Origin: JADLEX01 sp964586775
GTDB lineage: Bacteria; Lernaellota; Lernaellaia; JACKCT01
Direction: 5' to 3'
Assembly (NCBI GenBank): GCA_964586775.1
Contig: CAZPJD010000182.1
Location: forward strand, 1-44,075
DNA: 44,075 nt
Shown: piece after piece, positions 34,090 to 41,139 of the stretch
How the letters are laid out: each line of letters opens with the position of its first letter
Numbering within the stretch: position 1 is the first letter of the stretch
Notes under the pieces: generated by a model
What the model was told of the DNA's origin: nothing
Seen by the model: the letters and a program-made list of their open reading frames with translations, nothing else
Databases searched by the model: none
Made by a program: the position numbers and the translations under genes

Positions 34090-34126
34090 TTACTCGAAAC
34101 GTACGAAGTCGACGACGAGGGCGCTG
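34055..34126. repeat. 72-bp direct repeat, right copy
   Basis: It matches 32667-32738 with three mismatches and overlaps the true 3' end of the lipoprotein gene at 34090-35598. The spacing between copies is 1388 bp and encloses the RHH-pyrF operon. Confidence 0.85.
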
Positions 34127-35598
34127 TCCCAGTAGGGGTCCGCGGTGTCGGCGACGCCCAGCACCAGCGTAACCGTCTCGCCGGGGTACACCGGCCACGT
34201 CGCGTATCCGCCGCCCGCCAGATGCGCGTCCCACACCGCGCCCGCGGCGTTCGCCGTCGCATCCAGCGATGTCGCGACGCCGCCGAGCGCCTCGGCCGAC
34301 GCGGGAACATCCCCAAAGTCGTCGCCGTCCGCGCCGCCTTCCATCGTGCGATCGATCGCGAAACCCCGCGTCGATCCGGCGACGAACGCGAAGGCCGTGT
34401 CGGCGTAGGGCGAGCCGAGCCACTCGGGCGCGTCCTGCGTGAGGATGTCGTAAGAGAGGATGAGGCTCGTCGCGCCGTCGGGCACCACGATCCGGCGCGC
34501 GGCGAGGCACGCGGTGCGCCCATCGCCGCCGGTGGTCAGCAGTCCGTATGCCGTTTCGCCGCCCGACGCGAAGAGATCCGCGTAGGCGTCGGTGTCCGCG
34601 GTCATGCATTCGCCCGCCTCGCCGATCGAGGTGACCGCCCAACCGGTCGTGTCGCCGGTCTCGAAGTCGCAGTTTTCGCACGCGTCCGACGCGCCAATGG
34701 CGGCCGCATCCGTCGCGAGGTCGAAGTCCGCACCCGTCACCACGACCGTGCCGTCGGCGAACGTCGCTCCCACAGGCGTCGCGCAGCCCGGGCCGACGCC
34801 CGCCACGTCGCATTTCGGATTCGGGTACGCGGCGGTGTCCGTGACGGGAATTGCGCGCGCGCCGACGCACCCGTCGCCCGTCGCCACCAGCGTCGCCGCG
34901 CGGCCCCAGTCGGCGGCCGACGCCTCGCGGATCGCGGGTACGGCATACGAGCCGCTCGCGCGGGCCAGCGCCGCGATCGAGCGCGCTCCGCCGGTCACGC
35001 GCACGGCGGCCGGGTCCTCGCCCACGCACGTCGAATTCACGCTGCCGACCGCGAATCCGACCTCGCTCTGCGCCGCAAAGGCGGCGTACCAGCCCGGGCC
35101 CGAAGGACCGACCGCATCGCCCAACAGCGGCGCGGCCTCGTCGTCGAGGCGCATCACCGCGCCGTCCCACGCGAGCTTGTGCACGAAACGCGCCTCGCTC
35201 GCGCCCTTATCGATCTTCGTGAGCGCGATCTGGTGTTCGAGCGCCGACAGGTCGAGGCCCGACGCCGCGAGGCTCCCGCCGTTTTCGGCGAGCCGCGCGT
35301 CGATCTCGTCGAAATTCACCGACCAAATGGCGTCCAGCATGCCGAGCTGCGTGGAATCGAGCTCGAACGCGAAGAGGAATCGCCAGCCCTCCGGCGTGGG
35401 CACGCCGGCGTCGCCTTCGGAAAGGCTCCAGTCATAACCGGTGCGTTCGCGCAGCAAAGCCTCGGCGGTGGGCGCGTTGGCGTCCTCTTCCTGCTCGTCC
35501 AGGTCCTCGTCGTCGCCGCCCCCGCCGCCGCACGCGGCGAACGCCAACGCCAGCGCCAAGACCGGCACCCACTCGAGAAATCGTCGTTTCCATTCCAT
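34090..35598 (-). CDS. Large secreted lipoprotein of unknown function
   Basis: The 502-residue product starts MEWKRRFLEWVPVLALALAF and has a lipobox AAC, then poly-Gly and an acidic segment. The body is beta-rich with several Cys pairs (DACENCDFETGDTTGW). The part from about 320 onward resembles a jelly-roll or choice-of-anchor type module: CDFETGD, SLILSYDILTQ, YPGETVTLVLGVAD, and a final DSALVVDFVRFE. No enzyme motif is seen. It is probably surface exposed. The ATG at 35598 is chosen as the start of the signal peptide. The 3' end is duplicated at 32695-32738. Confidence 0.75.
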   Translation of the reverse strand: MEWKRRFLEWVPVLALALAFAACGGGGGDDEDLDEQEEDANAPTAEALLRERTGYDWSLSEGDAGVPTPEGWRFLFAFELDSTQLGMLDAIWSVNFDEIDARLAENGGSLAASGLDLSALEHQIALTKIDKGASEARFVHKLAWDGAVMRLDDEAAPLLGDAVGPSGPGWYAAFAAQSEVGFAVGSVNSTCVGEDPAAVRVTGGARSIAALARASGSYAVPAIREASAADWGRAATLVATGDGCVGARAIPVTDTAAYPNPKCDVAGVGPGCATPVGATFADGTVVVTGADFDLATDAAAIGASDACENCDFETGDTTGWAVTSIGEAGECMTADTDAYADLFASGGETAYGLLTTGGDGRTACLAARRIVVPDGATSLILSYDILTQDAPEWLGSPYADTAFAFVAGSTRGFAIDRTMEGGADGDDFGDVPASAEALGGVATSLDATANAAGAVWDAHLAGGGYATWPVYPGETVTLVLGVADTADPYWDSALVVDFVRFE

Positions 35599-35905
35599 GC
35601 AAATCACGCCGCTCGTCCCCGTCTCCAAAAAGCGCGCCATGCTTTCCGGTTTTATCGCCATCGTCAATCCTGATTTGATCGCGCGTGTCCATAGCACGTG
35701 GAGTTTTCCGGTTTTCGCGGCAATTGAATTTTCCGCTTGTGGTTTCGCACGGCTTTCCCCGCAGTCGCCTCGGTGTACGGGAAGACAGGGCTCCGCCGGG
35801 GAGCGACCCGCTCGCCCGGACGATGGCCGAAGAAGTGGCGGGCGCTTTGGGTGTCCGCCTTTTTCCTTCCTCGGCCTTCCGACGCAATAAACCCGATACC
35901 CCGCC
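35599..35905. other. Intergenic stretch without a gene
   Basis: I see nothing convincing here. Frames on both strands are short and of biased composition. It probably contains the promoter of the lipoprotein gene to its left, and on the right runs into a degraded hslU end. Confidence 0.5.
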
Positions 35906-36010
35906 GTCGGCATCGACGAGATCGCGCGCATCGTCATCGACCCGGCCTTCGTCAAGCAGCGCCTCGAGGACATCGTCAAAGATCGGGACCTGTCGAAGTA
36001 CATCCTGTAG
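35906..36010 (+). pseudogene. 3' remnant of hslU (ATPase of the HslUV protease)
   Basis: The frame ending at TAG 36008-36010 reads IVIDPAFVKQRLEDIVKDR then DLSKYIL. HslU proteins typically end with a segment like YVRERLxDIVKDEDLSRYIL, whose tail inserts into HslV. Only about 34 codons remain, with no HslU sequence before them and no start codon, so this is a fragment left by rearrangement. Assignment rests on this short stretch. Confidence 0.5.
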
Positions 36011-36028
36011 GGAGCCGTCGGGCGCGAA

Positions 36029-37183
36029 TCAGATCGGCTCCCACACGTAGGTCGGCGTCTTGCAGAAGACGTGCTCGTGGCGCCGGTAGACACCGGGCGG
36101 CAACGCACTCTCGACGCTCGCCAACGCGTCCGCATCCCAGCACTCGACGGCGAGCAGCGGACGGTCGCGCTCGATGATTCGGCGCATTCCGAGCAGGGCC
36201 TTTGTTTCGCCGCCCTCGATGTCCGCCTTCACGACCGCGACGCGCTCCGATCCGATCTGATCGTCGAGGCGAACATGGGGGACGCCATCAACGGTCGTAT
36301 CCTCGTTTGAAGCGGCGGCGGCGATGATGCGTCCTTCGCAGCGCGTGAAGTTGAACTCGATGTTGACGGCGAGCGCTCCCAGAGCCAAAGGATCGATCTC
36401 CACCGCGACGACCGATGTCTAGGGACACTCTTCGGCGAAAAACACCGTGTGGTTGCCGATGTGCGCACCGATATCGACGTACACGCCGGAAAGTCCCCGG
36501 GATGCGATGAAATCCAGAAGATCGGGTTCGTAGAACCTCCCGGTATTGGCGTGAATGGCGTGAATTCGGCCTCTCCCGGGGTGGAAAAGGACATGGGAGC
36601 GCGTCGACGCATACGCCACCGGAACCCACGCGCATGAAAGCGGCAGCGGATCGTCGCACGTCGCGACGACCGAAGATCCAATATCGTTCGCTTCGACCCG
36701 CGCGAAAGCCGCCTCGCAGTCGGCGATGAACCGGTCGCGAGGAAGCGTTGTCGAGTCGGACTCGCCCGCCGCGTGCGGAATGGAAAGGACGGCCCGTTTT
36801 CGCGCCAGAGAAGATATGCGTTTGATGAACAGGTCGGGACGTCGAACCAGATGCGCGATCTCCCCGGCGTGCATGACGTCAAACGACTTTTCCGGGAACG
36901 GGATTTTCTCGGCGAGATGCCGGCGAAACTCGATGTCGGGGATGGCGCGCCGCGCCTCGCGCAGCGCGGTATCACGACCGTCGCTTCCGACCATGCGTCG
37001 GGGGCTCGCGGCCCGACGGATCAGATCCGTGAGCGCCCCGTCGCCGCATCCGATATCGAGGATCTCGTCACCGCGCGCGTTTTCGCACACGAATTCCCAC
37101 CTCGCCGAGGCATCGTGAAGGTTCTCCGAGGCGAAAGTCTCCGACCTTTCGAGAGACGCAAAAACGTCGGCGAGATGGGGCAT
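36029..37183 (-). pseudogene. Two-domain methyltransferase (class I plus FkbM) interrupted by an in-frame amber codon
   Basis: Read through, the frame gives about 384 residues. The first part is a class I SAM-dependent methyltransferase (DEILDIGCGDGALTDLI, later PFPEKSFDVMHAGEIAHLV). The second is an FkbM-type methyltransferase (GVYVDIGAHIGNHTVFFAEE, VVAVEIDPLALGALAVNIEF, VVKADIEGGE). A TAG at 36419-36421 falls inside the FkbM SAM-binding domain, and the same frame continues intact to 36029 with clear FkbM sequence on both sides. A single base change from CAG, GAG or AAG would explain it. The start at 37183 has GGAG 6 nt upstream; an ATG at 37246 lacks one. Without readthrough a 254-residue protein with only the first domain complete would be made. 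Confidence 0.75.
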
Positions 37184-37349
37184 TTCTTTCTCCAATTCCA
37201 AAATCAAGAAATCGCCAGGATACAATGGGCAGTTTGTCAATGACATTGGCGAGCGTCGATGCGGTATCGCCCCTTGCCCGGCGCGGCAAAGCCGCCAAAA
37301 TGATTCGGCGCGTGTGCGCGTTCGGTTCATTTTTCATTCGGGGGCGGTC

Positions 37350-38168
37350 ATGCCGGTTCGGGGCTTCGGAGCGTCGTTCGGGTTCTTCATCGTCGTGTGC
37401 GTCGCGTTGCTGGCGGCGGGGGCGGCGTTTGCGGGCGATCCCATCGCCGTGCCGCAAATCGCGGATGCCGAGAGCGGCACACAGCAGATCGCCTACATCG
37501 GCACGGGCGAATTGCTCTACAACATGAGCTGGACGATCGCGCGCGCCGACGAGGGCGGGCGCAAATCGTGGCGCTATCACCTCGACGGCGACAACGGCAA
37601 GAGCGGCGCGGCGCGCATCACGTGGGTCGAGGACGCCATATTCGACCTGCTGCCCGAGGGCCTGCGCACGCGCTGGTGGAAGAAGGTGTCGTCGGGCGCG
37701 GAGCAGGAGACGTGGGAACTGCGTTACGACTGGACCGCCAAGTCCGCCGTGTACAAATACGAGGACCGCGCGAGCGGCAAGACCGAGAACACGGCCGTGA
37801 AATGGGGCGACAACACCTATCCCATCGACGCGATGAACTTTTTGCTGCGCGGCCTGCCCTTTGAAAAGGGCCCGGGCACGTCGCTCACCGGCACATTCAT
37901 CATGACCGACGGCACGCTGCTCTCGGGCTCGATGGTGGTGATCGGCGAGGAGAAGGTCGAGACGCCGCTCGGCACGTTCGACGCCTACAAGGTACAGCTC
38001 AAACCCAAGGGCCTCATCGGCGCGGTCGCACCCGACATGTTCATGTGGTTCGCCAAGACGCCGCCGCATCCGTGGCTGCGTTACGACGGCCGCGACGAGG
38101 GCCTCACCAGCCCGCGCACCAAGAACGTGCTGACGAAATACGAACCGCGCGCGACGCTCGGGAAGTAG
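37350..38168 (+). CDS. Secreted DUF3108-like protein
   Basis: The 272-residue product has a signal peptide (about 1-28, cleavage near AAFA-GD). The body resembles DUF3108 domains: GELLYNMSWTIARAD near the start, SWRYHLDGD, DAMNFLLRGLPFEKG, and VETPLGTFDAYKVQL. DUF3108 proteins are periplasmic and of unknown function. The start at 37350 is chosen for its signal peptide and the GGGGGCGG sequence just before it. It is followed 53 bp later by a small membrane protein gene on the same strand and may be co-transcribed with it. Confidence 0.65.
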   Translation: MPVRGFGASFGFFIVVCVALLAAGAAFAGDPIAVPQIADAESGTQQIAYIGTGELLYNMSWTIARADEGGRKSWRYHLDGDNGKSGAARITWVEDAIFDLLPEGLRTRWWKKVSSGAEQETWELRYDWTAKSAVYKYEDRASGKTENTAVKWGDNTYPIDAMNFLLRGLPFEKGPGTSLTGTFIMTDGTLLSGSMVVIGEEKVETPLGTFDAYKVQLKPKGLIGAVAPDMFMWFAKTPPHPWLRYDGRDEGLTSPRTKNVLTKYEPRATLGK

Positions 38169-38221
38169 AAGCGGCAACGCGCGTTGACGAGGGAAGTCCA
38201 CGGAACCGAACGGAGGCGGCG

Positions 38222-38686
38222 ATGAACGGCACGAAAAGCGAATCGGTCCCCCGCGCGGCGTACATCATCTGGGGCGCGATCTTCGCGTCGATCTTCGTCT
38301 ACGCCGGTATCGCGATGGCGCTGCGCATGTCGGGCTTCGCCGAGGGCCAGGGTGCGCCCGTCGAGATGCTCATGGCCGTGCTCGGCGCGATGGCGCTCTC
38401 CATCGGCGCGTTCGCGGTCGTGTTCGTGCCGCGCGCACTTGGCCACCTGCCGCTCATCACCTATTCCATCCTGCGCGCGGCGCTCGCCGAGTCCGTCGCC
38501 GTCTTCGGCCTCGTCCTGATGATTTTGGGCGCGCCGATTCCCGTGGGCATCGTCTTCTTCGCCGCGTCGGCGATTTTGCTCGTCATCGTCCGCCCGCGCG
38601 TGCGGACGCGTCCGGAAGCCTCGGGCTCGATGCCCGAAAAGTCCTACCAACGCAACGAGGATGCGCGGCCGATTGAGCCGGAGTAA
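38222..38686 (+). CDS. Small four-helix membrane protein with a c-subunit-like motif
   Basis: The 154-residue protein has about four transmembrane segments (about 13-34, 46-68, 78-103, 105-124) and a charged C-terminus. The segment ILRAALAESVAVFGLVLMILG recalls the ion-binding helix of rotary ATPase c subunits, with a membrane-embedded Glu in ALAES followed by FGLVL. No other ATPase gene is near. A GGAGG 6 nt before the ATG supports the start. I would call it a hypothetical membrane protein; the similarity may reflect convergent helix packing. Confidence 0.65.
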   Translation: MNGTKSESVPRAAYIIWGAIFASIFVYAGIAMALRMSGFAEGQGAPVEMLMAVLGAMALSIGAFAVVFVPRALGHLPLITYSILRAALAESVAVFGLVLMILGAPIPVGIVFFAASAILLVIVRPRVRTRPEASGSMPEKSYQRNEDARPIEPE

Positions 38687-38716
38687 GGCGGGCGGGCGCG
38701 GTCTTTACCGCTTCGC

Positions 38717-39847
38717 TCACACTCCGAAAAACGCGGCGATCGTCTCCACCACGCGCTGCTGATGCGCGGCCGGGATCTCGGGATAGACGGGCAGGGCCAG
38801 CGTTTCGCGGGCGGCGCGTTCGCTCTCGGGAAAGTCGCCCTCGCGATAGCCGAGATATTCGAAACACGGCTGCCGGTGCAGCGGAATCGGGTAGTACACC
38901 ATGCACGCGATTCCCGCCGCGCGCAGGTGCGCCATCAGCTCGTCGCGGCGCTCGGCGCGGATGACGTATTGATTGAACACGTGCCCCGGCGCGGCGGCGT
39001 CCGGCAGCGCGATCACACCGCGACCGACGAGGCCGGCCTCGTGAAAGAGCGCGTCGTATCGCGCCGCGTTGGCCGCGCGCTCGGCGCTCCAGCGGTCGAG
39101 GTGCGGAAGCTTGGCGCTCACCGCCGCGCAATGGATCGCGTCGAGCCGGAAGTTTCCGCCCACCGCCGTGTGGCGATAGAGCTCGGCCTGACCGTGGTTG
39201 CGCAGACGGCGGATCGCCTCGCCCAACTCGCGGTCGCGCGTCACCACCATGCCGCCGTCGCCGAGCACGCCGAGGTTCTTGCCCGGATAAAAGCTGAAGC
39301 ATCCCGCGACGCCCATCGATCCCGCGCGGCGGCCGCGGTCGCGCGCGCCCAGCGACTGCGCCGCGTCCTCGACGATCGGCACGCCCTCGCACGCCGCGTC
39401 GAGCGCGTCCATATCCACGCACATCCCGAACAGGTGCACGGGCATCACGGCCCGCGTTCGCGGCGTGATCGCGGCGGCCACGCGCGCCACGTCGATGTTG
39501 TAGGTGACGGGGTCGATGTCGACGAACACGGGCCGCGCGCCGACGCGGTGGATGACCCCCGCCGTGGCGAAGAAGGTGTACGGCGTCGTGACGACCTCGT
39601 CCCCCGCACCCACGCCCATCGCCATCAGCACGGCGAGCAGCGCGTCGGTGCCCGACGACACGGCGATCGCCGCACCGCCCGGCATGCCGCAGTAATCGAG
39701 CACGTCGGCCTCGGCGTGCTCCACGTACGGCCCGCCGATGAAGCCCTGCGTGGAGAGGATGTCGTCGATCGCGGCACGTATCGGCGCTTCGACCTGCGCG
39801 AACTGCGCGGCGAGATCGAGAAACTTGACGGCTGGGGTTGCGGACAC
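38717..39847 (-). CDS. DegT/DnrJ/EryC1/StrS-family aminotransferase
   Basis: These PLP enzymes aminate nucleotide-linked keto-sugars for polysaccharide, O-antigen or antibiotic synthesis. The 376-residue length is normal. Motifs: FLDLAAQFAQVEAPIRAAI at the N-terminus, AIAVSSGTDALLAVLMA, EVVTTPYTFFAT, the PLP-binding Asp in PIVEDAAQSLGA, the Schiff-base Lys in FSFYPGKNLGVLGDGG, and NFRLDAIHCAAV. The start is a GTG at 39847 with GGAG about 8 nt before it. The frame remains open much further upstream but runs through a palindromic repeat and is not conserved. No other sugar-nucleotide gene is adjacent. Confidence 0.92.
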   Translation of the reverse strand: MSATPAVKFLDLAAQFAQVEAPIRAAIDDILSTQGFIGGPYVEHAEADVLDYCGMPGGAAIAVSSGTDALLAVLMAMGVGAGDEVVTTPYTFFATAGVIHRVGARPVFVDIDPVTYNIDVARVAAAITPRTRAVMPVHLFGMCVDMDALDAACEGVPIVEDAAQSLGARDRGRRAGSMGVAGCFSFYPGKNLGVLGDGGMVVTRDRELGEAIRRLRNHGQAELYRHTAVGGNFRLDAIHCAAVSAKLPHLDRWSAERAANAARYDALFHEAGLVGRGVIALPDAAAPGHVFNQYVIRAERRDELMAHLRAAGIACMVYYPIPLHRQPCFEYLGYREGDFPESERAARETLALPVYPEIPAAHQQRVVETIAAFFGV

Positions 39848-39928
39848 GGCAGAGACTCCGTTACGGGCGGCGCGGACGCTATCAAAACGGCGCGGGTGCG
39901 GCAATGCGCCGTCGCGAGCCGGGCCCCG

Positions 39929-40008
39929 GCCCTCACCCCGCCCTTCGGCCACCCCTCCCCCGTCAGAGGGGCGCGGGGACGGGGGTGTGGGCGGGGCGGG
40001 GTGAGGGC
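39929..40008. repeat. 80-bp nested palindromic element, repeat family B, copy 2
   Basis: A perfect 15-bp inverted pair, GCCCTCACCCCGCCC at 39929-39943 and its complement at 39994-40008, encloses an inner G/C-rich segment. That inner part shares the 'ccacccctc...gaggggacgggg' framework with the hairpin near 2812-2850. Confidence 0.7.
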
Positions 40009-40049
40009 ACCACAGCCGCCCCCAGCTGTGCGCCGGGCCGGAAAACGCG

Positions 40050-40080
40050 TTGACACCGGCTCCCCGTCGCGTCATATATG
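40050..40080 (+). promoter_or_regulatory. Sigma-70-like promoter of the Asp-rich lipoprotein gene
   Basis: TTGACA at 40050-40055 is a full -35 match. After 18-19 bp it is followed by ATATAT/TATATG at 40074-40080. The inverted repeat at 40082-40126 begins right after it. Confidence 0.55.
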
Positions 40081-40081
40081 T

Positions 40082-40126
40082 CACCATATCTAGGTGCGCG
40101 CGTGCCATGTTCGTCCAGATATGGTG
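40082..40126. promoter_or_regulatory. 10-bp inverted repeat at the transcription start
   Basis: CACCATATCT at 40082-40091 and its exact inverse complement AGATATGGTG at 40117-40126 are separated by 25 bp. The first arm covers the expected start point of the promoter at 40050-40080. It could be a repressor site or an RNA hairpin in the 5' leader. Confidence 0.45.
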
Positions 40127-40152
40127 TGCGCATCCGCCGCGGAGGCCCAGCG

Positions 40153-40689
40153 ATGCGAAGTGCGTTCCTCACCGGTTTTCTCGCGATCCTGGCGCTTGGT
40201 TTCGCCGGCCTTGTGGCTGGCGCGTGCGCCGGCGGCAGCGGCGGCGACGACGACGACGAAAAGGAGCCGACCTACGGCGAGGAGATCGAGGGCGTCTATC
40301 CGGCGGTCATGACGATCGTGAAGGACGACTGCACGCCCGACAACGAGGGCGAGAGCGAGGACTGGATCGTCGAGATCGAGCAGAGCGACGATCTGGGCAC
40401 CGCGTGGGTGCGTTACACGACCCCCGGCAGCGGCCTCGACGCGGTCGAACTCTTCAAGTCCGACGTGTACGGCACCGTCGTGGTGAAGGCCGCCATCGAG
40501 AGCTTTCCCGCGGGCAACGGCTGCACCAAGTTCAACGTGCAGAACTACCGCGTGAAAATCGACGCCGAGACGCTCACCATCTCGGGCGCGCTCTCGGACG
40601 ACATTTTCTATCAGGGCGCGGGTTGCGATTCGTCGTCGCGCGACTGCACCTTCGAACGCACCATCGAGCCCGGCAGCCTCGGCGACTGA
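40153..40689 (+). CDS. Small Asp-rich secreted lipoprotein of unknown function
   Basis: The 178-residue protein has a lipoprotein signal (LVAGAC, Cys near 24) followed by Gly and Asp runs. A compact domain then carries about four Cys residues (DDCTPD, GNGCTKF, GAGCDSSSRDCTF), which may form disulphides in the periplasm. Composition resembles the other Asp-rich lipoproteins in this window. GGAGG 7 nt upstream fixes the ATG. It has its own promoter with an adjacent inverted repeat. Confidence 0.75.
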   Translation: MRSAFLTGFLAILALGFAGLVAGACAGGSGGDDDDEKEPTYGEEIEGVYPAVMTIVKDDCTPDNEGESEDWIVEIEQSDDLGTAWVRYTTPGSGLDAVELFKSDVYGTVVVKAAIESFPAGNGCTKFNVQNYRVKIDAETLTISGALSDDIFYQGAGCDSSSRDCTFERTIEPGSLGD

Positions 40690-40714
40690 CGACGCGGCGA
40701 CGCGCGGCCGCGCC

Positions 40715-40742
40715 TCGACAGGACGCGGTCTCTCCCTACAAT
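40715..40742 (+). promoter_or_regulatory. Promoter giving a probable leaderless mRNA for the zinc-ribbon protein
   Basis: TCGACA at 40715-40720 and TACAAT at 40737-40742 are 16 bp apart, each one base from consensus. The ATG at 40749 starts 6 nt after the -10 box, at the expected +1, and no Shine-Dalgarno sequence is present. Confidence 0.6.
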
Positions 40743-40748
40743 AGACCC

Positions 40749-41009
40749 ATGGCGCAGTACCGCGACTTTCAGGCATCGCAGCTTTTCTGTCCGCATTGCC
40801 GCACGGCGACCGAGGTGCGCGAGGTGCTGCTGCTCGTGCTGCCGGGCAAGAACCTCTACGACTATCGCTGTCGCAAGTGCGGTAAGCCCATCGGCTCGCG
40901 CGAAGAGGCCGACGCGGGCGCGCTCTCGATGCGCCCCGCTCGTCCGGCCGCGCCGCCATCGGGCCGCGCGCTGCCGATGCGCGCGCCGAAGGCGAAGGCA
41001 AAGCCGTAG
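40749..41009 (+). CDS. Small zinc-ribbon protein
   Basis: The 86-residue protein has two CxxC pairs, FCPHC at about 14-18 and CRKC at about 41-44, spaced as in a zinc ribbon. Between them is a hydrophobic beta segment (EVLLLVLPGKNLYDYR). The C-terminal 40 residues are Ala/Pro/Arg/Lys-rich and probably disordered. No family is recognised. The transcript is probably leaderless. The last 22 bp of the gene and its flank are echoed about 32 bp downstream (near 41025-41046). Confidence 0.7.
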   Translation: MAQYRDFQASQLFCPHCRTATEVREVLLLVLPGKNLYDYRCRKCGKPIGSREEADAGALSMRPARPAAPPSGRALPMRAPKAKAKP

Positions 41010-41139
41010 GCGCGAAACGTCGTCGAAGGCGAAGCCGTAGGCGCGCGAGACCGTCGGCGTGATGCGTGAGGCGTAGCTCGGGCACAGCGAGCCGGGTCGT
41101 TGTTTTTTTTCGGATGTCGTTTTGCGATCGGGGCGGATC

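Larger units (their letters stand above)
39848..40152. other. Divergent intergenic region with palindromic repeat and promoter
   Basis: The region holds the family B repeat at 39929-40008, a sigma-70-like promoter at 40050-40080, and an inverted repeat at 40082-40126. I see no gene; the open frames across it are formed by the repeat. Confidence 0.6.

Noticed and set aside
33569..35170. N-terminal extension of the pyrF frame
   Set aside because: It runs through the RHH gene, its promoter and the reverse frame of the lipoprotein gene, is highly Arg-rich, and pyrF has a good start at 33568.
39848..40108. Extended N-terminus of the DegT-type aminotransferase
   Set aside because: The extension is formed by the palindromic repeat, and conserved sequence begins just after the GTG at 39847.
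41076..41110. Possible terminator: GCTCG/CGAGC hairpin followed by a T-run
   Set aside because: The stem is only 5 bp and lies about 10 nt from the T-run, so it is too weak to list as a feature.
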